Part shown: positions 46,825 to 57,991 of the stretch, piece by piece
Layout: each line of letters opens with the position of its first letter
Numbering within the stretch: position 1 is the first letter of the stretch
Assembly (NCBI RefSeq): GCF_900636385.1
Contig: NZ_LR134269.1
Location: forward strand, 248,001-312,000
Direction: 5' to 3'
DNA length: 64,000 nucleotides
From: Staphylococcus warneri
Lineage (GTDB): Bacteria > Bacillota > Bacilli > Staphylococcales > Staphylococcaceae
Position numbers and translations under genes: made by a program
Notes under the pieces: model-generated
Seen by the model: only the letters and a program-made list of their open reading frames with translations
What the model was told of the DNA's origin: nothing
The model's database searches: none

Positions 46825-46936
46825 GGCAGTAGCTATCCAAATTGTATATACTTTGAAATAAAGTATTACAATTAGAGCTATCCTTGCCGAGGTGACTCTA
46901 AGAAATAAAGTTAGCAGTTATTTCTGTTTCACGCTC
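46825..46936. ncRNA. Two abutting hairpins, candidate structured RNA
   Basis: Hairpin A (46825-46888): GGCA/TGCC closes it, then identical octamers AGCTATCC face each other on both strands (46831-46838 and 46876-46883), then a stem AATTGTATATACTTT/AAAGTATTACAATT with loop GAAAT. Hairpin B starts at the next base (46889-46936): GAG-GTGA/TCAC-G-CTC enclosing AGAAATAA/TTATTTCT. No ORF. The transcribed strand is unknown; it lies upstream of both the permease and the DUF1275 gene. No riboswitch family I know fits. Confidence 0.5.
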
Positions 46937-47114
46937 AAATTTAAAAGGATAAACTTGATTATAACAGAAAATATCGGGATAAGAAGTATTTTTTTATAAA
47001 TGTGAACGATATTTTAGCTTTTTACAACATATTCTATACAATGAAGGTATATAAACATACCAATGGACTATATGTTCCATATTACTATAATAAAAAAACG
47101 TTGAGGCGATAACG

Positions 47115-47801
47115 ATGGCTTTAGAAAAATTTATGCGAAGAAATATATATCAGAGTAAGGAAATGGCTATACTCTTAACCTTTGTTGGTGGATATATTGA
47201 TGCTTATACCTTTTTAAGTCGAGGAGGCACACTAGCAGCAGGTCAAACAGGAAATATTATATTTCTTGCTTCAGAGGTATCACATAGAGATTTAACTGGT
47301 GGTATATTGAAGATTGCTTCAGTTGTATCCTTTATGATTGGCGTAATGTTTGTGTCTTTAATTCATCATCAAATGGCAACACGGTATTGGAGATTAGTCT
47401 CATTATTGCCTATTACAATAAGTTGTCTTGTTGTAGGATTTTTACCAATTAGTATACCTAATTTGTATATTTTACCACCGCTAGCATTTGGTATGGCAAT
47501 GCTTACAACCTCATTCAGTAAAATAGAAGGGGAAGGTTATAACAATACCTTTTCAACGGGGAACATTAAAAATGGTGTGATAGCACTGAGTGAATATATA
47601 TTAAATGGCGATACTGCCCAATTGAGAAAGGCTAAACTTTACATTAGAATAGTATTAAGTTTTATTATTGGAGCTATTATTTCAGCAGAAGTTCAAAAAT
47701 ATATAGGCACTTATGCCATATTAGTTGCAGCAATGATTCTAATAGTGATATTTATCTTTTATAGTATTTTAATTTATAGAAGAGAGCATACGGTGGAATA
47801 A
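47115..47801 (+). CDS. DUF1275 (YoaK) membrane protein
   Basis: A 228-residue membrane protein with six likely helices and YoaK-family motifs: TFVGGYIDAYTFLSRGG near residue 22, AAGQTGNIIFLA near 41 and NNTFSTGNIKNGVI near 142. The family is common in bacteria and has no proven function; a transport role is guessed. It starts at ATG 47115 after GAGGCG and is followed after 31 bases by a LysR gene in the same direction, so the two probably share a transcript. Confidence 0.85.
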   Translation: MALEKFMRRNIYQSKEMAILLTFVGGYIDAYTFLSRGGTLAAGQTGNIIFLASEVSHRDLTGGILKIASVVSFMIGVMFVSLIHHQMATRYWRLVSLLPITISCLVVGFLPISIPNLYILPPLAFGMAMLTTSFSKIEGEGYNNTFSTGNIKNGVIALSEYILNGDTAQLRKAKLYIRIVLSFIIGAIISAEVQKYIGTYAILVAAMILIVIFIFYSILIYRREHTVE

Positions 47802-47832
47802 CTTTCAAAATTCAAAATAAGAGGTTAGCGCT

Positions 47833-48714
47833 ATGGAAATAAAACAGATCAAATATTTTGTTGAAACTGTTCGACGTGGTGGTATGACGCAGGCATCAGA
47901 ACATTTATATATTGCACAGTCAACCATCAGTAAAGCAATCAAAAGTATAGAAAACGAATATGATATTACATTATTTGACCGTTCACAAAAGCAAATTAAA
48001 CTGACAGACATCGGTCAGACATTTTATGATAACAGCTTAGAATTTTTAGCATTGTTCGAGAAACTATCACTAGAAATGAACGATGTGATGAATGTACAAA
48101 AAGGTCATATTAGAATAGCCCTATCGCCCATGATGAATGTTCAATTATTTACAGACAGTTTAAATCAATTTCATCAACTCTATCCGAAAGTCACGTATGA
48201 GGTAATGGAGGGTGGAGGTAAAATAGTAGAAAACCTCACAGAAACAGATGAAGTAGATATAGGTATCACGACGTTACCTGTTGATGCAACTTTATTTCAT
48301 TCGGTACCATTGTATAATGAAGAGCTATTACTTGTTGTGAGTAAAGGCCATGCTTTGGCACAACAAGAAAAAGTAGATTTAGCTGAACTAAAAGAAGAAG
48401 AGTTTGTGCTATTTCATGATGATTATTACTTAAAAGATCAAATTATCGAGAACTGTAAACGATTAGGATTTTATCCAAAAACTGTAGCGAATATATCTCA
48501 GATTAGTTTTATCGCGAATATGATTAGTCAAGGCATTGGTATTAGTGTCGTACCAGAAAGTTTAGTACATTTAATGGGAGATAATGTGAAAGCATTGAAA
48601 CTAGAAAATGCAGAGTTATCATGGCATTTAGGTTTAATCTGGAGAAGAGATGCATACCTTAACTTTGTAACGCGCGAATGGATACAATTTATAAGGGATT
48701 TAAGAGAGAAGTAG
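47833..48714 (+). CDS. LysR-family regulator, CidR-like
   Basis: A 293-residue LysR protein: N-terminal winged helix (MTQASEHLYIAQSTISKAIKS, residues 18-38) and a periplasmic-binding-type effector domain. The sequence follows S. aureus CidR closely in the first 60 residues and in DEVDIGVTTLP- and NISQ-like stretches, but it sits beside a DUF1275 gene, not cidABC. CidR and AlsR respond to acetate and activate alsSD; the ldh-alsS-alsD cluster begins 350 bases downstream. It may regulate that cluster; this is inference from family and position. Confidence 0.84.
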   Translation: MEIKQIKYFVETVRRGGMTQASEHLYIAQSTISKAIKSIENEYDITLFDRSQKQIKLTDIGQTFYDNSLEFLALFEKLSLEMNDVMNVQKGHIRIALSPMMNVQLFTDSLNQFHQLYPKVTYEVMEGGGKIVENLTETDEVDIGITTLPVDATLFHSVPLYNEELLLVVSKGHALAQQEKVDLAELKEEEFVLFHDDYYLKDQIIENCKRLGFYPKTVANISQISFIANMISQGIGISVVPESLVHLMGDNVKALKLENAELSWHLGLIWRRDAYLNFVTREWIQFIRDLREK

Positions 48715-48751
48715 TCATCCTTAAATATCAAAAGGAATGCTTAAATTTAAA

Positions 48752-48787
48752 AATACTTTGATGTCAAAGCGCATCAAAGTATTTTTT
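48752..48787 (+). terminator. Terminator after the LysR gene
   Basis: A perfect 12-bp stem, AATACTTTGATG (48752-48763) with CATCAAAGTATT (48772-48783), followed by T. Confidence 0.94.
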
Positions 48788-48871
48788 ATTACTTTTTTCT
48801 ATATATAATGTATTCCTTTTAGGAATGTAATTAATCGAAAATATGTATTTTATTAATACTTCGAGAGAGGC

Positions 48872-49044
48872 TATAATGAATGATGTAAGGCACATAAAAC
48901 CGACAAATTGGTGACGTTAACATCATTCACCCCCTTGTATGTTTACACATAAAATTTAATAAAGTATATTTAAAATGAAGTCGGATTTAATTGTAATTTA
49001 TTATAAATGAATGAGATAAAAACGTAAACTTTAATCTTTATCTC
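48872..49044 (+). promoter_or_regulatory. ldh promoter and leader with inverted repeats
   Basis: TATAAT at 48872-48877 is a possible -10. It runs into TGAATGATGT (48877-48886), which pairs perfectly with ACATCATTCA (48920-48929), 33 bases apart. Closer to the gene, GAGATAAA (49013-49020) pairs with TTTATCTC (49037-49044), just before the ribosome binding site. No convincing Rex palindrome (TTGTGAA-N4-TTCACAA) is present. Confidence 0.5.
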
Positions 49045-49068
49045 TTCAAAGTGAAGGAGTTTTTCAAT

Positions 49069-50025
49069 ATGAAAAAATTTGGTAAAAAAGTTGTTTTAGT
49101 TGGGGATGGCTCTGTAGGCTCTAGTTATGCTTTTGCAATGGTCACACAAGGTATTGCAGATGAATTTGTAATTATTGATATTGCTAAAGATAAAGTGAAT
49201 GCAGACGTTCAAGATTTAAACCACGGTGCACTTCACAGTGATTCACCAGTTGTTGTTAAAGCTGGAGAATATAGCGATTGTAAAGATGCTGATTTAGTAG
49301 TTATTACTGCTGGAGCACCACAAAAACCAGGTGAAACACGTTTACAATTAGTAGAGAAAAACACAAAAATTATGCATAGCATTGTGACAAGTATTATGGA
49401 TAGTGGTTTTGATGGTTACTTCCTAATTGCGGCAAATCCAGTAGATATCTTAACTCGTTATGTTAAAGAATTAACTGGTTTACCAGCTGAACGTGTTATC
49501 GGTTCAGGTACAGTATTAGACTCTGCAAGACTTAGATATTTAATCAGTAATGAGTTAAATGTAGCTCCTGCAAGTGTGCATGCTGCAATCATTGGTGAAC
49601 ACGGTGACTCAGAATTAGCAGTATGGTCTAAAGCAAATATCGCTGGTATTTCAGTATTCGATACGCTTAAAGAGCAAACAGGTAGTGAAGCTAAAGCACA
49701 AGAAATTTATGAAAAAACTAGAGACGCTGCTTATGAAATTATTCAAGCTAAAGGTTCAACATACTACGGTATTGCATTAGCCTTATTAAGAATTTCAAAA
49801 GCTTTATTAAACAACGAAAACACAATTTTAACAGTTTCTTCACAATTAAATGGAGAATATGGATTTAAAGATGTATACATTGGTGTACCAACATTAATTA
49901 ACGAAAATGGTGCAAGTAAAATTTATGAAACACCATTAAGCGATCACGAAAAAGAATTGTTTAAACAATCTGTTGAGGCATTAGAAGCTTCATATGATTC
50001 AGTGAAACATCTTTTAGACCAATAG
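49069..50025 (+). CDS. ldh: L-lactate dehydrogenase
   Basis: Reduces pyruvate to L-lactate with NADH during fermentation. The 318-residue protein has the NAD site [16 protein letters not shown] near residue 9, the mobile-loop [13 protein letters not shown] near 82 and the active-site histidine IIGEHGDSE near 178. ATG 49069 follows AAGGAG; the frame extends six codons upstream. Position beside panBCD matches the second staphylococcal ldh (ldh2). Here alsS and alsD follow it, so lactate and acetoin exits from pyruvate lie together. Confidence 0.96.
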   Translation: MKKFGKKVVLVGDGSVGSSYAFAMVTQGIADEFVIIDIAKDKVNADVQDLNHGALHSDSPVVVKAGEYSDCKDADLVVITAGAPQKPGETRLQLVEKNTKIMHSIVTSIMDSGFDGYFLIAANPVDILTRYVKELTGLPAERVIGSGTVLDSARLRYLISNELNVAPASVHAAIIGEHGDSELAVWSKANIAGISVFDTLKEQTGSEAKAQEIYEKTRDAAYEIIQAKGSTYYGIALALLRISKALLNNENTILTVSSQLNGEYGFKDVYIGVPTLINENGASKIYETPLSDHEKELFKQSVEALEASYDSVKHLLDQ

Positions 50026-50134
50026 AACATGAATAATAATCTTTAATGTATAAATGAGCAACGGGGAATTGTTTTCACACTGATGTTATCGTCAAGATAA
50101 AATAAAATGTGAGCATTGGAAGGAAATGAATATA

Positions 50135-51799
50135 ATGGCAGACAAAAAATATACTGCAGCCGATATGGTCATAGACACGTTAAAAAATAATGGTGTAGAG
50201 TACGTATTTGGTATTCCAGGTGCAAAAATTGACTATTTATTTAACGCACTTGAAGACGATGGACCTGAACTTATTGTTACGCGTCACGAGCAAAACGCAG
50301 CAATGATGGCCCAAGGTATAGGACGACTAACTGGTAAACCTGGTGTCGCACTTGTAACGAGTGGTCCAGGTGTAAGTAACTTAACGACTGGACTATTAAC
50401 AGCAACATCTGAAGGAGATCCCGTATTAGCTTTAGGAGGACAAGTTAAGCGTAATGATTTATTACGTTTAACACATCAAAGTATAGACAACGCGGCTTTA
50501 TTAAAGTACTCAACAAAATACAGTGAAGAAGTACAAGATCCTGAATCTTTATCAGAAGTAATGACTAATGCTATGAGAACAGCAACATCAGGTAAAAATG
50601 GTGCAAGCTTTATAAGTATTCCACAAGATGTGATTTCAGCACCAGTAGAATCAAAAGCAATAGCACTATGTCAAAAGCCTAATTTAGGTGTTCTTAGTGA
50701 GCAAGATATTAATGATGTGATTGATGCAATTAAAAATGCAGCATTCCCTGTTTTACTTGCTGGTATGAGAAGTTCAAGTGCAAATGAAACAAATGCTATC
50801 CGTAAATTAGTTGAAAGAACAAACTTACCAGTAGTAGAAACATTCCAAGGTGCTGGGGTCATTAGTCGCGAATTAGAAAATCACTTCTTTGGCCGTGTAG
50901 GATTGTTCCGTAACCAAGTAGGAGACGAATTACTTCGTAAAAGTGATTTAGTTGTCACAATTGGTTATGATCCAATTGAGTATGAAGCAAGCAATTGGAA
51001 TAAGGAATTAGACACGAAAGTGATCAATATTGACGAAGTTCCAGCAGAAATTACAAATTATATGCAACCTACTAAAGAATTAATTGGTAATATTGCAGGA
51101 ACTATTGAAATGATATCTGACAAAGTAGATGAACCATTTATTAACCAACAACATTTAGATGAATTAGAGCAGTTAAGAGCACATATCATTGAAGAAACAG
51201 GTATTAAAGCAACTCATGAAGAGGGTGTATTACATCCAATCGAGATTATCGAATCTATGCAGAAGATATTAACTGACGACACAACAGTTACTGTTGATGT
51301 TGGAAGTCATTATATTTGGATGGCGCGTAAATTCAGAAGTTATAATCCAAGACATTTATTATTTAGTAATGGTATGCAAACATTAGGTGTTGCATTACCA
51401 TGGGCGATTTCTGCAGCACTTGTACGTCCAAATACACAAGTTGTCTCAGTGGCTGGTGATGGAGGATTCCTATTTTCAGCACAGGATTTAGAAACAGCTG
51501 TTCGAAAGAATCTAAATATCATACAATTAATTTGGAATGATGGTAAGTATAATATGGTTGAGTTCCAAGAAGAAATGAAATATGAACGTTCATCAGGTGT
51601 AGATTTTGGTTCAGTTGATTATGTGAAATATGCAGAAGCTTTTGGAGCAAAAGGTATGCGTGTCACAAATCAAGAAGAATTAGAAGCGGCTATCAAAGAA
51701 GGCTATGAAACAGAAGGCCCAGTATTGATAGATATTCCAGTTAACTATAAAGATAACATGAAGCTTTCAACAAACATGTTACCTGATGCATTTAACTAA
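50135..51799 (+). CDS. alsS: Acetolactate synthase, catabolic
   Basis: Thiamine-diphosphate enzyme joining two pyruvates into acetolactate. The 554-residue protein has the catalytic glutamate in [13 protein letters not shown] near residue 51, and the ThDP motif [17 protein letters not shown] near 443 closing with WNDGKYNM. It is the FAD-independent catabolic type: no small subunit gene is nearby and alsD follows. ATG 50135 lies ten bases after GGAAGGA; ATG 50126 is only one base from it. Located 109 bases after ldh. Confidence 0.95.
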   Translation: MADKKYTAADMVIDTLKNNGVEYVFGIPGAKIDYLFNALEDDGPELIVTRHEQNAAMMAQGIGRLTGKPGVALVTSGPGVSNLTTGLLTATSEGDPVLALGGQVKRNDLLRLTHQSIDNAALLKYSTKYSEEVQDPESLSEVMTNAMRTATSGKNGASFISIPQDVISAPVESKAIALCQKPNLGVLSEQDINDVIDAIKNAAFPVLLAGMRSSSANETNAIRKLVERTNLPVVETFQGAGVISRELENHFFGRVGLFRNQVGDELLRKSDLVVTIGYDPIEYEASNWNKELDTKVINIDEVPAEITNYMQPTKELIGNIAGTIEMISDKVDEPFINQQHLDELEQLRAHIIEETGIKATHEEGVLHPIEIIESMQKILTDDTTVTVDVGSHYIWMARKFRSYNPRHLLFSNGMQTLGVALPWAISAALVRPNTQVVSVAGDGGFLFSAQDLETAVRKNLNIIQLIWNDGKYNMVEFQEEMKYERSSGVDFGSVDYVKYAEAFGAKGMRVTNQEELEAAIKEGYETEGPVLIDIPVNYKDNMKLSTNMLPDAFN

Positions 51800-51833
51800 T
51801 AAAGATGAACACAAAGTAGGAGTGAAATCGTTT

Positions 51834-52538
51834 ATGACTAATGTCTTATATCAACACGGAACATTAGGAACATTGATGGCAGGTTTATTAAAAGGTACTG
51901 CATCAATTAATGAACTATTAGAACATGGTGATTTAGGTATTGCGACGCTAACAGGTTCTAATGGAGAAGTGATATTTGTAGATGGCAAAGCTTATCATGC
52001 CAACGAACATAAAGAATTCGTTGAACTCAAAGGTGATGAATTAACACCTTATGCAACGGTGACAAAATTCACAGCAGATACAACATACCAAACTAAAGAT
52101 AAAACTTCTGAAGCTGTTTTTGATGAAGTGAAGGAAAAAATGCTTAGTGAAAATTTATTTTCAGCAGTGAAAATTTCTGGATTGTTTAAAATGATGCATG
52201 TACGTATGATGCCTGGTCAAGAACCACCATACACTCGTTTAATCGATTCAGCACGCAGACAGCCTGAACAAACCGAAACATATATTAAAGGATCTGTAGT
52301 TGGATTCTTCACACCGGAACTTTTCCATGGTGTAGGTTCAGCAGGATTCCATGTGCACTTTGCTAATGATGATCGCAACTTTGGTGGCCATGTATTAGAT
52401 TTTGAAGTTGAAGATGTTAAAGTTGAGATTCAGAACTTTGAAACTTTCGAACAACATTTTCCAGCTCATGATGAAACATTTAATAATGCTACTATTGATT
52501 ATAAAGATATTGCGGAAGAAATAAGAGAAGCCGAATAA
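51834..52538 (+). CDS. alsD: Alpha-acetolactate decarboxylase
   Basis: Converts acetolactate to acetoin, a neutral product that spares the cell from acid. The 234-residue protein matches staphylococcal BudA/AlsD: MTNVLYQHGTLGTLMAGLL at the start, MMPGQEPPYTRLIDSARRQP near 138 and zinc-ligand histidines in GFHVHFANDDRNFGGHVLDFE near 179. ATG 51834 follows GGAG at nine bases; the frame overlaps alsS if extended upstream, so I reject the longer form. Ends at its own terminator. Confidence 0.95.
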   Translation: MTNVLYQHGTLGTLMAGLLKGTASINELLEHGDLGIATLTGSNGEVIFVDGKAYHANEHKEFVELKGDELTPYATVTKFTADTTYQTKDKTSEAVFDEVKEKMLSENLFSAVKISGLFKMMHVRMMPGQEPPYTRLIDSARRQPEQTETYIKGSVVGFFTPELFHGVGSAGFHVHFANDDRNFGGHVLDFEVEDVKVEIQNFETFEQHFPAHDETFNNATIDYKDIAEEIREAE

Positions 52539-52547
52539 TTATAAATG

Positions 52548-52581
52548 AAGCCTGAGGTAAGTCATGTCTTGCCTCAGGCTT
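52548..52581. terminator. Terminator between alsD and the panE-like gene
   Basis: AAGCCTGAGG (52548-52557) pairs perfectly with CCTCAGGCTT (52572-52581), with further AAG/CTT pairs inside. It serves converging genes. Confidence 0.93.
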
Positions 52582-52603
52582 TGTTAAATTATTAGAAAAG
52601 TTA

Positions 52604-53461
52604 TTAAAATTGAGATTGATAGGCTGATAAAAATGCATAAACCGTATTAAGGTAAGGTGTCGTTATATGATATTCTTGAGCCTTCCTATAAATGTATCCT
52701 TGGATAGTCTCCATTTCTAAAGGTCTTCCAGATGTGATATCATAGTACATACTTGTTCCCATTTGATCAGGGTACCCCTCATATATAGTCATAATAGAGT
52801 CGAGTGTATTCACATCGAAATTGAGTCCTTCAGCACGTGCTACGGCAATTCCCTCTAAAATGATTCCACGACAAATGTCCCGAATATGTGATGAATGTAA
52901 TAATTTAGCAGTATCTCGACCCAACGCAGTAATTGAATTGATACCTAAATTAACTAATAGTTTATACCATATTATTTCTTCTATATTCTCTTCGAGTATG
53001 ATTTCAATATTCGTTTGGTCAGTTAACTTTTGTAATTTTCGAGTCCTTGGTGTATCTTTCAAGTGAAGGCGATAGTCTCTAAAATGAGTGACATCATTGT
53101 TGTTTTTCTGACCACTAATATAGACAACAGCTTGATATGAATTTGGATAAGGTATATGTTCTAATTGTCCATAGCCATTTTGAGCGAGAATGATTATAGT
53201 CTCTTCATGAATAATAGGCGATAATTGAGTAATAACTGATTCTAATTGATATGTTTTAACCGCAATAAATACAATATCAAGGGGTTGTGTTATATCTTGA
53301 TAAGGCGTTACAGAGATTGTTTTAGATTGATGTCCATTTTCTGGGAAATAATTTAATGTGTTTTTTTGTTTTCCAATAAGTAAAGTGTCAGGATATGCTT
53401 GCTGTAGTTCAATAGCAATCGTTGTTCCAACGGCACCTGGACCAATAACACCAATTGTCAT
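52604..53461 (-). CDS. panE: 2-dehydropantoate 2-reductase-like protein
   Basis: NADPH-dependent reductase that turns ketopantoate into pantoate. The 285-residue protein has the Rossmann site IGVIGPGAVGTTIA at residue 3, the family lysine in AVKTYQLESV near 82 and the asparagine/serine segment KLLVNLGINSITAL near 170. Start at 53461, after AAAGGAAAG; the frame extends 11 codons upstream. It is divergent from panBCD with 76 bases between, completing the pantothenate set. Several paralogues exist in Firmicutes, so the symbol rests on location. Confidence 0.82.
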   Translation of the reverse strand: MTIGVIGPGAVGTTIAIELQQAYPDTLLIGKQKNTLNYFPENGHQSKTISVTPYQDITQPLDIVFIAVKTYQLESVITQLSPIIHEETIIILAQNGYGQLEHIPYPNSYQAVVYISGQKNNNDVTHFRDYRLHLKDTPRTRKLQKLTDQTNIEIILEENIEEIIWYKLLVNLGINSITALGRDTAKLLHSSHIRDICRGIILEGIAVARAEGLNFDVNTLDSIMTIYEGYPDQMGTSMYYDITSGRPLEMETIQGYIYRKAQEYHITTPYLNTVYAFLSAYQSQF

Positions 53462-53537
53462 AATATTATTCTTTCCTTTCTGGGATAGATTCATTATACT
53501 ATTGCTTAATAATATAGGAAATTGAGGATGAATTGAA

Positions 53538-55200
<1,663 letters not shown>

Positions 55201-55201
55201 G

Positions 55202-55585
55202 TTGATTAGAACAATGATGAATTCTAAAATTCATAGAGCAAGAGTGACGGAATCCAACTTGAATTATGTTGGAAGCATCACGATTGATTCTGATATTTTA
55301 GAAGCCGTTGATATACTACCTAATGAGAAGGTAGCAATCGTTAACAACAATAATGGTGCACGTTTTGAAACATACGTCATCGCGGGCGAAAGAGGTAGTG
55401 GCAAAATTTGTTTGAATGGTGCCGCCGCAAGATTAGTAGAAGTAGACGATATAGTCATAATTATGACCTATGCACAATTAAATGAAGAAGAATTAAAGTA
55501 TCATGCACCTAAAGTTGCAGTGATGAATGAACATAATGAAATCATTGAGATGATACATGAAAAAGAAAATACGGTTGTTTTATAA
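55202..55585 (+). CDS. panD: Aspartate 1-decarboxylase proenzyme
   Basis: Makes beta-alanine from aspartate using a pyruvoyl group formed by self-cleavage between Gly24 and Ser25 ([10 protein letters not shown]). Starting at TTG 55202, nine bases after GGAG, gives 127 residues, the same length as staphylococcal PanD; the in-frame TTG at 55187 would add five residues without a ribosome binding site. It begins two bases after the panC stop. The order panB-panC-panD with tight coupling is the usual staphylococcal operon. Confidence 0.95.
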   Translation: MIRTMMNSKIHRARVTESNLNYVGSITIDSDILEAVDILPNEKVAIVNNNNGARFETYVIAGERGSGKICLNGAAARLVEVDDIVIIMTYAQLNEEELKYHAPKVAVMNEHNEIIEMIHEKENTVVL

Positions 55586-55609
55586 GTCGTATAACTCAAT
55601 ATGAAAATA

Positions 55610-55653
55610 AAGTCCTAGTAAATCGCAAGATGCGTTTTATTAGGACTTTTAAA
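55610..55653 (+). terminator. Terminator of panBCD
   Basis: AAAGTCCTA (55610-55618) pairs with TAGGACTTT (55642-55650), with inner CGC/GCG pairs and a T-rich tail. Confidence 0.9.
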
Positions 55654-55744
55654 TTTTAATGAATAAAATAAAAATAATATAGAATAGGATGGTCAAATGG
55701 GATATAATTTAGCTAAGTAAGTATAGCGGAGGAATTGAATAGAC

Positions 55745-56671
55745 ATGAAATGTCCAAATTGTGGTCAGAATTATCAACAAGAAGATCAATGTTGTAGTCA
55801 TTGCGGTTACCAATTAACACGTCAAAATGACCATACAACAACTAGTACAACAGCATCTACAATGAAAGAGACTCAACATTATTCTACGAAAACTAACGGT
55901 AAAAATACGGGAAGTAGAAGGGATAAAGAAAACTTCAAACAAGACACAACATCAAATCGCACAAAGAGAAAGTTATCTACGCTAGGTGAAAACGATGCGC
56001 ATTTTGAAGAAATTATGAAAGACAAAACGGCATCTTTTGAACATAAAATGAAGGATTTAAAAGACGAAAGTAAACAGTTTTTTAACCATGTATTTAAATT
56101 ATCGGATCAAAACGATGTGATATATAGTTATCGATTATTAGTGACGTTAATGTGCGCTGGATTATTTTTAAGTACGTTATTAGTTATTATTTTATCATCT
56201 GATATATTTTTATTATTTCCAGAAAGTTCACCATTCAAAGCTATTTTTTACATGATAGTTATCATTCTAGGTAGTTTGGCTTTATCAGTGAATATTTTAT
56301 ATTGTATTGTGAAATATACTTTAACCACAGCGATAGAATTTCATAAAGTATTTTCAGATTATATCGTAATTAATACATTTTCAGTATTAGCATTATTGAT
56401 GGGTCTAGTCTTAGGTATTTTATCTATCTTTAAATTAGCATTGATTATCATACTATTAGCATTTGTTCTATTATATATGATTTCCCCAACGTATATATTA
56501 GTAAAATATAGCGGTGTCTATCCTACAAAAATTGCGAGTATATATGGCATTATCATTTACCAATTTGTCATGATGGTAATGGTTTATTTATTAGGGCATA
56601 TGATTATACAACAAATCATTAATGATTACCTGATGAAGTTGTTTGGTAGTGGTTTTAGTGGTTTATTGTAA
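55745..56671 (+). CDS. Zinc-ribbon multi-TM protein, cassette copy 1
   Basis: A 308-residue membrane protein: N-terminal zinc ribbon (cysteines 3, 6, 17, 20), a polar Thr/Lys-rich linker to about residue 115, then about five hydrophobic helices and no catalytic motif. It is a paralogue of the protein at 57992: both have a ribbon, a polar linker and the helix ending (I/V)LAIKYSG-like TYILVKYSGVYPTKIASIYGIIIY. GCGGAGG precedes ATG 55745 and a TATAAT lies at 55703. The next gene overlaps its end. Function unknown; it forms a pair with a TcaA-like protein. Confidence 0.8.
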   Translation: MKCPNCGQNYQQEDQCCSHCGYQLTRQNDHTTTSTTASTMKETQHYSTKTNGKNTGSRRDKENFKQDTTSNRTKRKLSTLGENDAHFEEIMKDKTASFEHKMKDLKDESKQFFNHVFKLSDQNDVIYSYRLLVTLMCAGLFLSTLLVIILSSDIFLLFPESSPFKAIFYMIVIILGSLALSVNILYCIVKYTLTTAIEFHKVFSDYIVINTFSVLALLMGLVLGILSIFKLALIIILLAFVLLYMISPTYILVKYSGVYPTKIASIYGIIIYQFVMMVMVYLLGHMIIQQIINDYLMKLFGSGFSGLL

Positions 56672-57740
56672 TAGATGCGATATGCCTATCAATTATAATC
56701 TAATTCAAAATTGTTCATTGTATCATTCAAAAGCGTCGAACAAAAAATATAATAATAATCATTTGCATCAAATACATGCTGCACGTAAATCGCATAGATA
56801 CCGTTTTCGCAAGCCACGAAAACCATTGTTCCTGATTGTCTTTTTAGTGATGATCATGGTCGTTGCATTAGTAAGTTGGGTATACTATTTTAGATATGAA
56901 AATTCAGCTGATAAAAGAATTCAAGCATTTTCAGATACAATGAAATATAAGGATAAAGATCAATTAACCACATTAGTTACCTCAAATCATCAATCATTGA
57001 CAGATGATGAAGCGTCAGCATATTTTTCTTTAATTCAAACAATGGGTGGCTCGGATAGATATATGAAACAAATCAGATCTGCCATCCGCCATCTAGATCA
57101 GAGTGAAGCTACATCGCAAGATATCAACATTGATGGTGTGACAATTTTAACAATTAAAAAGAAAACGCAATTATATGGTTATATCAAAGAATTTCAATTT
57201 GAAATACCACAATTTCGTTTTATATTAGATGCTAAAGATAATGGTAAATTGACATATCAATTAAATGACAAAAAGCATGAAATACGTTTAGTGAAAGGTC
57301 ATATAGTGAGTCTTGAAGCAGTACCATTAGGTGAATATAAATTAAAAGCAACTAAAAAAGTGGGTAATCGTACCTATGATGGCGAAATCATATTAAATTT
57401 AAAGCAGTACGGCACAATGGCTAAAGAAGATTTTAGTGAAAAGCGATTTAAAGTAACAACTAAAAATAGTTATATGTTTAAAAAAGTAGAGTTAGTATTA
57501 AACGATAAGCAAATGGGTAGAGTTAAAGATTACATCACATATGGACCGTATAGTGGAGAAGAAGATTTACTTGTATATGGATTAGGTTATATAGGGAATC
57601 AATCATTCAAATCCAATGAAGTGAATGTACCTTCAATTAATAGCGATGAAAGTCCAGTTAATGTTGTACTTAAATTTAATGAGTCGGAAGTCTTTAATCA
57701 GACTCGAAATAAAGATAACCATGGTATGACAAAAAATTAA
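56658..57740 (+). CDS. TcaA/YvbJ-like membrane protein, cassette copy 1
   Basis: A 360-residue protein: half-degenerate zinc ribbon (Cys4, Cys7, Cys19; the last expected cysteine is Tyr22), a basic stretch, one membrane helix near 55-78, and an extracellular part of about 280 residues with the repeated beta domains of TcaA-type proteins (KRIQAFSDTMKYKDKDQL, later TYGPYSGEEDLLVYG). I start at GTG 56658, five bases after GGTAGTGG, because the copy at 59074 also begins M-x-Y-C-x-x-C; the frame continues to TTG 56643. It overlaps the upstream gene by 14 bases. TcaA affects glycopeptide tolerance in S. aureus; the role here is unproven. Confidence 0.75.
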   Translation: MVYCNRCDMPINYNLIQNCSLYHSKASNKKYNNNHLHQIHAARKSHRYRFRKPRKPLFLIVFLVMIMVVALVSWVYYFRYENSADKRIQAFSDTMKYKDKDQLTTLVTSNHQSLTDDEASAYFSLIQTMGGSDRYMKQIRSAIRHLDQSEATSQDINIDGVTILTIKKKTQLYGYIKEFQFEIPQFRFILDAKDNGKLTYQLNDKKHEIRLVKGHIVSLEAVPLGEYKLKATKKVGNRTYDGEIILNLKQYGTMAKEDFSEKRFKVTTKNSYMFKKVELVLNDKQMGRVKDYITYGPYSGEEDLLVYGLGYIGNQSFKSNEVNVPSINSDESPVNVVLKFNESEVFNQTRNKDNHGMTKN

Positions 57741-57991
57741 ATCATATTGATATAAAAGAGAAGGCGATAAGCACTTCTCTTTTTTTATTGATTTGATAAC
57801 GATAGAAGGTTTTTGATAGATATTAAAATAAAATAATTTTAGCAAAAATATCTATAAAGGTATTTGGTCTATCTAAAAATATAACTAACTTTAATAAAGA
57901 TTTTTATAAATATTTCAAAAATCCATAGAAAACAACATAAATATAATGTTATACTTTGCAAAGATTAAAAATAGAAATTGGGGGTAACATT

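Noticed and set aside
48784..49068. Rex operator upstream of ldh
   Set aside because: Best match (TTGTATGTTTACACAT) keeps only the outer TTGT and ACA; too poor to call.
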